NCBI RefSeq assembly: GCF_027912535.1 | Contig: NZ_CP115465.1 | Coordinates: 1,778,001 to 1,842,000 of the forward strand | DNA length: 64,000 bases | Direction: 5' to 3' | DNA from: Brevundimonas sp. NIBR11 | Lineage (GTDB): Bacteria; Pseudomonadota; Alphaproteobacteria; Caulobacterales; Caulobacteraceae | Shown: piece by piece, positions 1 through 7,079 of the stretch | How positions within the stretch are numbered: position 1 is the stretch's first letter | Layout: each line of letters opens with the position of its first letter | Position numbers and translations under genes: made by a program | Notes under the pieces: model-generated | What the model saw: only the letters and a program-made list of their open reading frames with translations | Told to the model about the DNA's origin: nothing | Database searches by the model: none

Positions 1-185
1 AGACCGCCCTCTGGGGCCTCGCCGCCATCGCTGCCACCGTGATCGCCCATCCCTCGCGCGCCGAACTGATGGACAAGGCCGCTCGGGGCCTCGGAAAGAT
101 CTTCTGGATGAAGGGGTTCGAGCCCCACTTCTACGGCACGCGCGAACTCGCCCGCCTGGACCGGCTCAGCCCGTCAGCCGCCTGA
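1..185 (+). CDS. C-terminal fragment of an unidentified protein, cut by the window edge
   Basis: An open frame enters from the left edge and stops with TGA at 183-185. About 60 residues are visible: a hydrophobic stretch (ALWGLAAIAATVIA), then a basic tail containing ARGLGKIFWMKGF and FYGTRELARL. A hydrophobic segment followed by a short amphipathic tail is seen at the end of some family-2 glycosyltransferases, and such a gene would suit the neighbouring holdfast-polysaccharide genes, but this is inference only. Its last 20 bases overlap the 3' end of the convergent hfsB gene. The frame is supported by its codon pattern; the product is not identified. Confidence 0.5.
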   Translation, partial: TALWGLAAIAATVIAHPSRAELMDKAARGLGKIFWMKGFEPHFYGTRELARLDRLSPSAA

Positions 186-867
186 GGAAGGCCGGCGGCC
201 TGTAGGTGGAGCGGTTCACCACCACCCCCGCGATCCGCCCGCCGACCGCCTCGATCTCGTCGCGCAGAATGACCGGCTCGTTCGCCGCCGTGCTCTCGGC
301 CGCCACGATCAGGACCGTCGCATCGACATAGGGCGCGAGCGTGATGCACAGGTCGCTGCGATCCGCCGCCGGGGCGTCGATCACCACCGTGTCGGCATGC
401 TTCCTCATGGCGTCCCAGTAGCGCGGATCCGGCAGCGGCTCGGCCCGCTGTCCGGACCGCAACACCTCGGCCCGGAACCGCGTGACCCACAGACGACCGC
501 CCAGGCACGGCCGCGCCGTCATCAATCGCGCCGGGCCGATAGGCTTCCTGTCCTGCCCCGTGACCGGAGGCGTCACGGCATAGAAGCTCGATCCGTCCGG
601 CGATGAGGCCGCCGCCGCACCCAGCCTTCCGAACCGCTCGGGCTCCGCCGCCACCGCTTCCTGCTGCCACGGCTGGGCCAGGTCGGCGTCGACCAGCCAG
701 ACGGGCTTCCTAGCCCGCACCGCCGCTAGCCGCGCGAACTCGCGGGCGACCGTGGAGGCCCCCTCGCCGGTATTGGCGCAAGCGAACTGGATGACCCGTC
801 CGCGGTGAGCGGGGGCCGATCCCAGCGCCGCCCAGAGGCTCGCCATTTCAGATGTGAGATCGACCAT
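166..867 (-). CDS. hfsB: HfsB-like polysaccharide-export ATPase (Wzc/CpsD C-domain homologue)
   Basis: This 233-residue protein has the fold signature of the cytoplasmic BY-kinase/CpsD domain that works with a Wzz-type membrane partner, here encoded just upstream (hfsA). Visible landmarks are a P-loop-like segment TGEGASTV (about residues 33-40), a Walker A'-like VWLVDADL (about 56-63), a Walker B-like VVIDAPAADRSD, and a late VAGVVVNR-type strand. The P-loop lysine of GEGKS/T is alanine here, and the C-terminus (RPPAFLRRLTG) has no tyrosine cluster, so kinase activity is doubtful. In Caulobacter, HfsB with HfsA and HfsD is needed for holdfast export. It follows hfsA by 49 bases on the same strand, so co-transcription is likely. 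Confidence 0.75.
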   Translation of the reverse strand: MVDLTSEMASLWAALGSAPAHRGRVIQFACANTGEGASTVAREFARLAAVRARKPVWLVDADLAQPWQQEAVAAEPERFGRLGAAAASSPDGSSFYAVTPPVTGQDRKPIGPARLMTARPCLGGRLWVTRFRAEVLRSGQRAEPLPDPRYWDAMRKHADTVVIDAPAADRSDLCITLAPYVDATVLIVAAESTAANEPVILRDEIEAVGGRIAGVVVNRSTYRPPAFLRRLTG

Positions 868-916
868 ACGAATCGGTACGCGTTGAACTTTCGCCTATCA
901 CGCTAACACGGCGATC

Positions 917-2383
917 TCAGACCGCCTTCATCGGAGCGACGGCCAGAACCGGCATCTCCAGCGTCCGTCCGGCGATGGCCGGCGTCGCATAGCCCCGGCG
1001 TGTGAACACCCGCAGCAGACCGACGCACAGGGCGGTGAACCCGGCGAACAGAACCACCAGAGCCAGCAGCGGCAGCTTGAGGCTGGTGCCCCGCGTCGGC
1101 GCCGCCGCTCGCTCGATGACCCGCACATTGTCGGCGCCCGCCGCGACCAGACCGTTGTCGGCACGGCTCTGGGTCTCGCGCTGCTGAAACTCCCGGATCG
1201 AGGCCGTCAGCACGTCGCGGTTCGACGTCAGGGTCGCGTTCTGGCTCTCCTCGCGCGTCAGCCGCGCCTGACGGTCCAGAATTTCGGCCAGTTGCCGGTT
1301 CACCGACGACAACCGCGCCGTCAGCGAATCCCGCTCCGCCACGGTCGTGATCCGCGTCGATTCCAGCTCCGTCCAGACCGGATTCGGCCCCAGACGGACC
1401 TCTTTGGCCCCCACGGTCGTACCCGACGCCACATATTGCTGCAGCCCGGCGATGCGCGCCTCGATGTCCTGCACCGGCTGGCTGTCGGGTTGATAGCGCG
1501 CCAGCAACTGCTCCCGCTCGGTCCGAAGTTGCAGGATCTGGTCCTGAGCCGAAACATTCAGATCCTGCTGCAACGTCACTTCTGCCGGCGTGCGCTCCTG
1601 CTGGGCCTCCAGCGTCACCAGCCGCCGCGCGGCCTGGTTCAGCTGATTCTCGACCGAGAATTTCTCCGTCAGGGTCGACTGATAGGTCGCCGCCAGAGCC
1701 GCCTTGGAGGCCGCGAAGTCACCGATGTCGTTCGATGCCAGGAACTGTTCATAGGCGTTGTCGGCGTCGGCCAGTTCGTCCTCGAAAACCCGGCGCTGGG
1801 TCTGGATGGCCTCAGTCGTGCCGTCGCGGAACACCTCCCGGCGATAGATCTGATACTGGTCGATGATGGCGTTCAGCACCCGCGCCGACTTCTCGGCATT
1901 ATCGCTCTCGAACTGCAGTCCGATGATCGCGCCCTGAGGTGTCGTGGAGACGGTCAGGCCGTCGTTGATGAATTTGATCGCGTCGCCCTCCTGCTTGGCC
2001 ACAGGATCGGTGTTCACCTTGCCCGGCTTCTGGAAGAACGGCAGGCCCAGCGCACGAACGGCCCTCAGCTTCACCTCGCGCGAGCTGATGATGTTGGCCT
2101 CGGCCTGCGCCACCTCTCCCACGGCGGGCGGCTGCGACTGACGATCGGTCATCCCGCCCACGCGCGGCTGATAGACGTACTCCTGCCCCGGACTGACCAG
2201 CAGGCTCGCTCCGGCGGTATAGGTCTTCTTCAGCGTCATCACGGCCGCTGCCCCGATGCCCAGCACCAGCACGAACACCAGGATCATCAGCAGCAGTTCG
2301 CGGAACAACAGGCCGACGACATCGAACAGCCCATAGCGTGGCCGGGCCGAGACATAGGCTGTCGTAGTGGCCGACGAACGCAT
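917..2383 (-). CDS. hfsA: HfsA-like polysaccharide co-polymerase (Wzz/GumC family)
   Basis: The 488-residue protein has the layout of an inner-membrane polysaccharide co-polymerase. There is a first membrane helix at about residues 30-50 (LLMILVFVLVLGIGAAAVMT), a long periplasmic part with heptad-like coiled-coil stretches (for example the region around EQERTPAEVTLQQDL), and a second helix near 440-462 (LPLLALVVLFAGFTALCVGL). It lacks a kinase domain; that is supplied in trans by the adjacent hfsB. The predicted role is to link polymerisation to export of holdfast polysaccharide through HfsD. The ATG at 2381-2383 was taken as the start. It is divergent from hfsD across a 93-base region carrying a CtrA-like box. 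Confidence 0.8.
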   Translation of the reverse strand: MRSSATTTAYVSARPRYGLFDVVGLLFRELLLMILVFVLVLGIGAAAVMTLKKTYTAGASLLVSPGQEYVYQPRVGGMTDRQSQPPAVGEVAQAEANIISSREVKLRAVRALGLPFFQKPGKVNTDPVAKQEGDAIKFINDGLTVSTTPQGAIIGLQFESDNAEKSARVLNAIIDQYQIYRREVFRDGTTEAIQTQRRVFEDELADADNAYEQFLASNDIGDFAASKAALAATYQSTLTEKFSVENQLNQAARRLVTLEAQQERTPAEVTLQQDLNVSAQDQILQLRTEREQLLARYQPDSQPVQDIEARIAGLQQYVASGTTVGAKEVRLGPNPVWTELESTRITTVAERDSLTARLSSVNRQLAEILDRQARLTREESQNATLTSNRDVLTASIREFQQRETQSRADNGLVAAGADNVRVIERAAAPTRGTSLKLPLLALVVLFAGFTALCVGLLRVFTRRGYATPAIAGRTLEMPVLAVAPMKAV

Positions 2384-2438
2384 GAGAACTGGCGAATCCG
2401 TTGCAAGTGAACCGTTTGCGATCCTTCGCCTGTCGGCG

Positions 2439-2453
2439 TTAACCAGCCGTTAC
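2439..2453. promoter_or_regulatory. CtrA-like box (TTAA-N7-TTAC) between hfsA and hfsD
   Basis: TTAA at 2439-2442 and TTAC at 2450-2453 are separated by exactly seven bases. This is one mismatch from the TTAA-N7-TTAA consensus of the cell-cycle regulator CtrA in Caulobacterales. It lies in the 93-base divergent region of two holdfast genes, which is a sensible place for cell-cycle control. Binding is inferred from the match alone. Confidence 0.4.
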
Positions 2454-2466
2454 CCATAACGGGTAA
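2450..2466. promoter_or_regulatory. Palindrome TTACCC-N5-GGGTAA just upstream of hfsD
   Basis: A perfect six-base inverted repeat (2450-2455 and 2461-2466) sits ten bases before the hfsD ATG and shares its left end with the CtrA-like box. Its position over the expected ribosome-binding region suits a repressor operator or a small translation-blocking hairpin. No known regulator is assigned. Confidence 0.35.
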
Positions 2467-2476
2467 GGTTCCCCTC

Positions 2477-3202
2477 ATGTTCGATCGGCGTCAGATTCTG
2501 TGGACCATGGGCGCCGCCCTCTTCGCCTCCTCCACGGCGGGGTGCGCCAGCGGACAGAGTTCCTTGGCGCCGAACCGCATCCAGCGCGGCGACTTCGACG
2601 ACATCGCTTTCGCCGACTGGACCGAGGAAGAGCCGGAGTACCTGCTCTATCCGGGCGACGAGATCGAGGTCGCCACCCCCACGGCCACCGAGCTGACCCG
2701 CACCCTGCGGGTCGGCCCCGACGGCCGCATCGCCCTGCCTCTGATCGGTCAGGCGATGGCGGCGGACCGGACGATCTCGGAACTCGAATACGAACTCAGC
2801 GCGGCCTACGCCTCCCAGCTGGTGCGGCCTGTGGTCGAGGTGACGCTGAAGACGGCTGGACCGATGAAGGTGTGGGTCGCCGGCGAGGTTCGCACCCCCG
2901 GCGTCTACGACATGAACGGCGACATCGACGCCTACCAGGCCATCGTCCAGGCCGGCGACTTCCTGCCCAGTGCTCGCCCGCAGCAGGTCGCCCTGATCCG
3001 TCGCGGCCCCGGCGGGATTCGGATGATGCGGGTGGTGGATCTGCGCCAGCGGCGCGGAGAGGTCGTGGCCCTGCGGCGCGGCGACCTTCTTTACGTCCCG
3101 CGCTCGACGCTGGGCGAGTTGGCCAACTTCTTCACCCAGGTGAAGGCGGCCCTGCCGGTCGGCTTCAACTACACGATCAACGGCCAGTATCAGCAGTTCT
3201 GA
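2477..3202 (+). CDS. hfsD: HfsD-like outer-membrane polysaccharide export lipoprotein (Wza family)
   Basis: The 241-residue protein starts with a lipoprotein signal (TAGC lipobox, Cys23). A twin-arginine pair lies just after the start (DRRQILW), so Tat export is possible but not shown. The poly-export domain follows (LYPGDEIEVATPTATELTR, then VGPDGRIALPLIGQ). After it comes an SLBB-type segment (VWVAGEVRTPGVYDM and a second strand set near GDLLYVP). This is the domain order of Wza-type export portins, which form the outer-membrane pore of the holdfast secreton with HfsA and HfsB. In Caulobacter hfsD is upstream of hfsA in the same direction; here it is divergent. Confidence 0.8.
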   Translation: MFDRRQILWTMGAALFASSTAGCASGQSSLAPNRIQRGDFDDIAFADWTEEEPEYLLYPGDEIEVATPTATELTRTLRVGPDGRIALPLIGQAMAADRTISELEYELSAAYASQLVRPVVEVTLKTAGPMKVWVAGEVRTPGVYDMNGDIDAYQAIVQAGDFLPSARPQQVALIRRGPGGIRMMRVVDLRQRRGEVVALRRGDLLYVPRSTLGELANFFTQVKAALPVGFNYTINGQYQQF

Positions 3203-3235
3203 CCCGAGCCCGGCGTCCAGTCCGACGGCCGGATT

Positions 3236-3449
3236 CCTGTCGAAGATAAAAATATTCTAGCATCGCCAAACACGGCCACGCCTGATTTGAGGTCCATTTC
3301 GGCCCTCGAACGCGCCCTGGTCTCCGGCTGGGGTATACTGCTCCCCACGGTTCGCGGAGAGTGCGAACACGACCACGGATTTCGTCCGTTTCGTCACGGT
3401 TCGTCATGTTTCGTCACGATGCATTCGACATGACGAAACGGACGAAACC
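3236..3449 (+). repeat. Dispersed intergenic element, copy A, with terminal 17-bp hairpin
   Basis: This 214-base stretch matches the reverse complement of 17811-18014 along its length. The first 18 bases (CCTGTCGAAGATAAAAAT) are identical. Shared blocks follow in the same order: CGCCTGAT, GGTTCGCGGAGAG, TCCGTTTCGTCAC, and ATGACGAAACGGACGAAA at the end. The arms TTTCGTCCGTTTCGTCA (3380-3396) and its exact complement (3431-3447) form a perfect 17-bp stem around a loop with two more TTCGTCA copies. A -10-like TATACT lies at 3334-3339. The element starts 33 bases after the hfsD stop, in the same orientation, and ends about 60 bases before the 3' end of the convergent Sel1-like gene. It fills most of the 310-base gene-free gap. 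Confidence 0.8.
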
Positions 3450-3512
3450 TCCCCGGCGCCACGCTCAAGCAGCGAGACGCGGCGCGTCGAGCGATAGCGC
3501 GCTAAGAAGGCG

Positions 3513-3824
3513 TCAGGCCGCCAGCGTCACCACGCCGGCGTCGATGTAGCGACGGGCGGCGCGTTGGGCTTCGGCGATCTCGTCGCGTTCCATCTCTTCG
3601 GACATCTCGCGGCGATAGACGCGCGCTTCGATGGAGCCCTTCATGGCCGCCAGGTTGAAGATCATGTGAGCCGAGACCCGGTCCATCGGGCAGCCGCCCG
3701 ATCCCGACGAGTACATCATGCCCAGCCGGAACAGGGCGTCGCCGTCCATGTCGGCGGTGGGCAGGGGCAGCGGAGCCGCCTCGACCTCGTTTTGCAGTTC
3801 CGGCGCGGTTTCTTGCGCGTTCAT
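3513..3824 (-). CDS. Small Sel1-repeat-like protein
   Basis: The 103-residue protein holds one clear Sel1-type repeat, ALFRLGMMYSSGSGGCPMDRV followed by SAHMIFNLAAMKGSIEAR, at about residues 30-68. A charged helix (RREMSEEMERDEIAEAQ) follows. Sel1 repeats are alpha-solenoid protein-interaction modules; no enzymatic role is evident and no signal peptide is seen, so it is probably cytoplasmic. The frame stays open further upstream, but the ATG at 3822-3824 is preferred because AAAGGA lies eight bases ahead of it and the upstream residues look non-coding. It is a single gene with its own likely promoter at 3968-3995. Confidence 0.7.
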   Translation of the reverse strand: MNAQETAPELQNEVEAAPLPLPTADMDGDALFRLGMMYSSGSGGCPMDRVSAHMIFNLAAMKGSIEARVYRREMSEEMERDEIAEAQRAARRYIDAGVVTLAA

Positions 3825-3967
3825 CACGGTCGTCCTTTGCGATGGCGGACGTCCGTTCTGGACCCGCCCCTCGATCGTGATCAAATACCCCCGGTTTGAA
3901 GTTAAAGTTAACAGCGGCGCGGGACGCAAAGTCTTTTCAGTAAAGGGAAAATGAATACTGCGAAGTC

Positions 3968-3995
3968 GATTCAGACCTGCGAAATATACCGTCAA
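3968..3995 (-). promoter_or_regulatory. Possible Caulobacter-type housekeeping promoter for the Sel1-like gene
   Basis: On the minus strand TTGACGG (3989-3995) is followed by 13 bases and TCTGAATC (3968-3975). This fits the Caulobacter sigma-73 pattern TTGACGS-N10-14-GCTANAWC perfectly at -35 and partly at -10. A leader of about 140 bases would follow, containing a GTTAAC/TTTAAC pair. Confidence 0.4.
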
Positions 3996-4023
3996 GGCGG
4001 CGTTTACCTTGATGCTGTGAAGC

Positions 4024-4743
4024 TTAACGCGCCCGTTGCCCGAACAGCACCTTGCGAGCCTCTTCCGCCGCCTTGCCGGAGGCCGCCAGATTTCGCCGCA
4101 TCTCGTCGCCAAGCGCCCGCCCGGCCTTGACCGCTGGCCGTTCCCCGACCCGCTCGACCCAAGCCTTCAGGTTTGGGAAATGGTCCAAATCCTGCCCCTG
4201 AAGCTGCGGCAGGATCCATGGCCAGGCCGCCATGTCGGCGATGGAATAGTCCCCCGCCAGATAGTCCCGGTCCTTCAACCGTCGGTCCATGACCCCATAC
4301 AGCCGGTGCGTTTCGTCGGTGTAGCGGCGAACCCCATAGGCGATCTGCCTCTGGTCCGGGACGATGGCCGGGGCGTACTGGCGGAAGTGGTGGGTCTGGC
4401 CCGCCATCGGCCCGAGCCCTCCGACCTGCCAGAACAACCACTGGTCGATCTCGACCCGTTGCCGCACATCAGTCGGGTAGAAGCGGCGCGACTTGTTACC
4501 GAGATACTGCAGGATCGCCCCGCTCTCGAAGATCGAGATCGGCTTGCCTCCCGGCCCGTCCGGATCGACGATGGCGGGCATCCGGCCGTTCGGACTGATG
4601 GCCTGGAACTCCGGCGTGAACTGCTCGCCGGCGCCGATGTTGACCGGCTTCATCTCATAGGCCAGCCCCATCTCTTCCAGGGCGATGGAAACCTTCCATC
4701 CATTAGGCGTGGGCCAGTACCAGAGCTCGATCGGGGCGGTCAT
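4024..4743 (-). CDS. Glutathione S-transferase, Nu-class / YfcG-like
   Basis: The 239-residue protein has the two-domain GST layout. The thioredoxin-like N-terminal domain has WPTPNGWKVSIALEE (the TPN signature of Nu-class YfcG/YghU and Ure2p-like GSTs), NGRMPAIVD with the cis-proline, and FESGAILQYL for glutathione gamma-glutamyl binding. The all-helical C-terminal domain includes DYSIADMAAWPW, the N-capping-box motif. Family members act mainly as glutathione-dependent disulfide-bond reductases or peroxidases in the cytoplasm; the substrate here is unknown. It is divergent from the RcnB-like gene and looks monocistronic. Confidence 0.85.
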   Translation of the reverse strand: MTAPIELWYWPTPNGWKVSIALEEMGLAYEMKPVNIGAGEQFTPEFQAISPNGRMPAIVDPDGPGGKPISIFESGAILQYLGNKSRRFYPTDVRQRVEIDQWLFWQVGGLGPMAGQTHHFRQYAPAIVPDQRQIAYGVRRYTDETHRLYGVMDRRLKDRDYLAGDYSIADMAAWPWILPQLQGQDLDHFPNLKAWVERVGERPAVKAGRALGDEMRRNLAASGKAAEEARKVLFGQRAR

Positions 4744-4917
4744 GACGGCGTCTCCGGCAGGTGAAATCAGACCTTCGATCTGGGCGCGAGCGAATGTGGC
4801 CGCAAGCCCGTCACATGCCGTCAGAAGCGCCCGAGAGATCGTTCAGCCGCCGTTCATGGACAAAGTCCGACCTTGCTCGAGAGCCGCCGGAGTATCGGCG
4901 TGCGGGGAAGAAACGAA

Positions 4918-6012
4918 ATGAAATCGATGCTGACGGCCTTCGTGGCCTTCACGGCCCTGGCCCTCCCGGCCGGCCTGCCTGCCCTGGCGATGGCGCAGGA
5001 CGACGCGGCCGTGGTGGCCGACGCTCCGCCTCCGCCCCCGTCCAACGACGCCGGCGGGCGCTACCAGCCCGACGAGAACACGCCCCCTCCCACTCCGGTG
5101 CGCTTCGAACAACCTCGCCCCCAGGTGCAGGACGTCCAGGACCGTCGCGGCGGCGGCGACCGTGGCCCACGCGGCGGCGACCGTGGTGGTGACCGAGGCG
5201 GCAACAATGGCGGCGGCTGGAACGGCGGCGGCGATCGCGGTGGTGACCGAGGCGGCAACAGCGGCTGGAGCGGTGGTGGCGATCGCGGCGGCGACCGGGG
5301 CGGCAACACCGAGACCGGCAACGGTCCTGGCCGCTGGAACCACAACAACCCTCCCGTCGTGACGCCTCCGGCTCCCACGCCGGGCCAGGACCGTGGCGGC
5401 CGGGGTCGCGACAACGACGGCCGAGGCTGGGATCGGGACAACGACGGTCGCGGCCGGGACAACAATGGCGGCTGGAACCGTGGTGACCAGGATCGCGATG
5501 GACGCGGTCGCGACTGGAACCGTGGCGCCGACGGCCGTGGCAACGGCGGCTGGAACAACGGCGGCGCCTGGAACAACGGCCAGAACTGGGACCGCAACCG
5601 CAACAACAACGGCAACTGGCGGAGCGACCGCAACGGCCGCCGCGATTACAACGGTTGGAACAACCGCTGGAACCAGGACGCGTGGCGCCGCGACTGGAAC
5701 CGGGGTCGTTCGAACGACTGGTGGCGCAACGATCGCGGCTTCCGGGGCTACAGCGGCTATCGCTTCGGCTTCTATTTTGCGCCGAACTACGGCTACTACT
5801 CGGTTCCCCGGAACTACTGGGGCCAGCGCTGGTATCGGGGCGACTACCTGCCTTCGATCTTCTGGCGCTACAGCCTGAACGACTACCGCACCTTCGGCCT
5901 GGGCTACCCGCCTCCGGGCACCCAGTGGGTCGCCGTCGACACCACGATCTACCTGATCGACCAGTTCGACGGCTACATCATCGAGGTCATCTACGACGCC
6001 TGGCGCTGGTAG
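4918..6012 (+). CDS. Secreted RcnB-family protein with long Gly/Arg/Asp/Asn repeat region
   Basis: The 364-residue protein begins with a cleavable signal peptide (MKSMLTAFVAFTALALPAG, likely cut after ALAMAQ). A proline-rich linker follows, then about 170 residues of low-complexity GGDRGG, RGRDNDGRG and GWNNG units. The last 80 residues resemble the RcnB periplasmic domain (YSVPRNYWGQRWYRGDYLP, then WVAVDTTIYLIDQFDGYII). RcnB in E. coli takes part in nickel/cobalt homeostasis; in Caulobacterales such domains are common and of unknown role. The start at 4918 was chosen because GGGGAAG precedes it and the signal peptide begins there. The repeats make the antisense strand open as well. Confidence 0.75.
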   Translation: MKSMLTAFVAFTALALPAGLPALAMAQDDAAVVADAPPPPPSNDAGGRYQPDENTPPPTPVRFEQPRPQVQDVQDRRGGGDRGPRGGDRGGDRGGNNGGGWNGGGDRGGDRGGNSGWSGGGDRGGDRGGNTETGNGPGRWNHNNPPVVTPPAPTPGQDRGGRGRDNDGRGWDRDNDGRGRDNNGGWNRGDQDRDGRGRDWNRGADGRGNGGWNNGGAWNNGQNWDRNRNNNGNWRSDRNGRRDYNGWNNRWNQDAWRRDWNRGRSNDWWRNDRGFRGYSGYRFGFYFAPNYGYYSVPRNYWGQRWYRGDYLPSIFWRYSLNDYRTFGLGYPPPGTQWVAVDTTIYLIDQFDGYIIEVIYDAWRW

Positions 6013-6033
6013 CGTCAAGCGGGCAGGCCGGGG

Positions 6034-6306
6034 TCAGCCGCAGTCAACGCTGCGGATGATCCCGGTGGCCTCGTCGAAGCGGATGTTCAGCCGGTCAGGG
6101 CGGTAGTCCTCAGTGGCCGAACAGGTCGTGCAGACGAACCGGACGTTCGCTCCGGGGGCGAAATCGACCGCTCCCCGGTGGCTTCCAATCAGGGATTTGG
6201 AGGCCTCGGCGTCGCAACGCTGAGGCGCGGTCGGTTCCGGGGGCGGTGTGGGCGCGCAGGCTCCCAGCAAAGCCCCGCCCAGCATCAGCCCTGCGATCAC
6301 CCGCAT
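6034..6306 (-). CDS. I78-type peptidase-inhibitor lipoprotein (distal copy)
   Basis: This 90-residue lipoprotein has lipobox LGAC (Cys17) and an inhibitor I78 signature: an early Cys (31), the segment DYRPDRLNIRFDE, and the closing IRSVDCG. I78 proteins inhibit serine proteases of the subtilisin/chymotrypsin kind. Instead of the usual turn before the TxDYRPxRLN motif it carries CTTC (Cys59 and Cys62), a CxxC shared with its neighbour. It is the last gene of the minus-strand operon pepA-holC-I78-I78 and overlaps the preceding copy by 10 bases. Inhibitory activity is inferred from family only. Confidence 0.75.
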   Translation of the reverse strand: MRVIAGLMLGGALLGACAPTPPPEPTAPQRCDAEASKSLIGSHRGAVDFAPGANVRFVCTTCSATEDYRPDRLNIRFDEATGIIRSVDCG

Positions 6307-6635
6307 CGGACCTGCTCCACGATCTCGGTCTGGGCGTTGTAGAAGATGTTCAGCCGGTAGGCCGAATAGTCCATCGTCACCGGGCAGGTGGTGCAGGTCA
6401 CCCGGCGATTGACCACCTCGACCGGGACCGGGATCTCGTTCCGATGCTTGCCGACCAGATACTGGAAGTCCGCCGCCTTGCAGAGGTCGGCCTCGCCGTC
6501 GGGCATGTGCGACCCCACAGGCCGGTTGGCCTCGGCATCCGCGATCACGGCGGGCGCGGGAGCCTCGGCGACCGGAGACGACGTCGACGAACAGGCCGTC
6601 AGGAACAACAGGCCGATCAGGCCGCCTTTTCCCAC
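6297..6635 (-). CDS. I78-type peptidase-inhibitor lipoprotein (proximal copy)
   Basis: The 112-residue paralogue of the next gene has a short lipoprotein signal (LTAC, Cys15), a Pro/Ala-rich linker, and an I78 domain with Cys52, CTTC (81-84), DYSAYRLNIFYN and the terminal EQVRCG. The start is a GTG at 6633-6635 with GAGGGG five bases upstream; this places the start inside holC, overlapping its end by 19 bases, as expected for translational coupling. The tandem arrangement suggests a local duplication followed by divergence. Confidence 0.7.
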   Translation of the reverse strand: MGKGGLIGLLFLTACSSTSSPVAEAPAPAVIADAEANRPVGSHMPDGEADLCKAADFQYLVGKHRNEIPVPVEVVNRRVTCTTCPVTMDYSAYRLNIFYNAQTEIVEQVRCG

Positions 6636-7075
6636 CGCCCCTCGTCCGACTGCTTCCAGTAGGCGAGGTTGGCTCCCTGATCCTTCAGCGCCTTCCAGCG
6701 CGCCCGCGCGCCCTGAAGCGCCGCGTCGTCCCGACCGTCGAAGATGATGAAGCATCGCTCGAACTCCTCTGTGGGGCTCATATCCGAGCCATCGACGATG
6801 AACAGCGCCTGAGACCCGTTCGGGTTCTCGTCTCCCGCCGTCAGCAGGATCGGCTGGCGCTCCGCATGCGGCTGGTCGGAGACACCGTGGGCCAGGAAAC
6901 TCTCGTCTCTCCAGGTCCAAAGCCGCTCGTCAATGGCCTCTCGCGCATCCGCATCCGCGACCCGTACGCGCGCCTTCCAGCCGCGTTGAAGGGTGCGGTC
7001 CAGCAGTTCAGGCAGGACCTGATCCAGCGTCGACCGCTCCAGATGGTAGAACCAGATTTCCCCGGCTCCGCTCAC
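6617..7075 (-). CDS. holC: DNA polymerase III subunit chi
   Basis: The 152-residue protein matches HolC: an N-terminal WFYHLERSTLDQVLPELL, then KARVRVADADAREAIDERLWTW, then the conserved HGVSDQPHAERQPILLT and LFIVDGSD segments. Chi links the clamp loader (through psi) to single-strand DNA-binding protein at the replication fork. In alphaproteobacteria holC typically follows pepA, as here, with only four bases between the genes. The length is normal for the family. Confidence 0.9.
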   Translation of the reverse strand: MSGAGEIWFYHLERSTLDQVLPELLDRTLQRGWKARVRVADADAREAIDERLWTWRDESFLAHGVSDQPHAERQPILLTAGDENPNGSQALFIVDGSDMSPTEEFERCFIIFDGRDDAALQGARARWKALKDQGANLAYWKQSDEGRWEKAA

Positions 7076-7079
7076 TTGA

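Noticed and set aside
3379..3448. The repeated TTCGTCA/TGACGAA words as a small CRISPR array
   Set aside because: The units are seven to ten bases, irregularly spaced and partly inverted, with no spacers of constant length and no cas genes nearby.
3361..3549. A 62-codon plus-strand frame inside copy A of the dispersed element
   Set aside because: It is formed by the hairpin arms, has no ribosome-binding site, runs into the 3' end of the Sel1-like gene, and has no counterpart in copy B.
3895..3915. GTTAAA-GTTAAC as a CtrA site upstream of the Sel1-like gene
   Set aside because: The TTAA copies are six bases apart, not eleven as needed for the TTAA-N7-TTAA arrangement.
4843..6018. Minus-strand frame opposite the RcnB-like gene, with Val/Ala repeats
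   Set aside because: The Val-Ala pattern is the complement of the Gly-Asp-Arg repeats on the plus strand. The plus-strand gene has a signal peptide, a ribosome-binding site and a recognisable domain.
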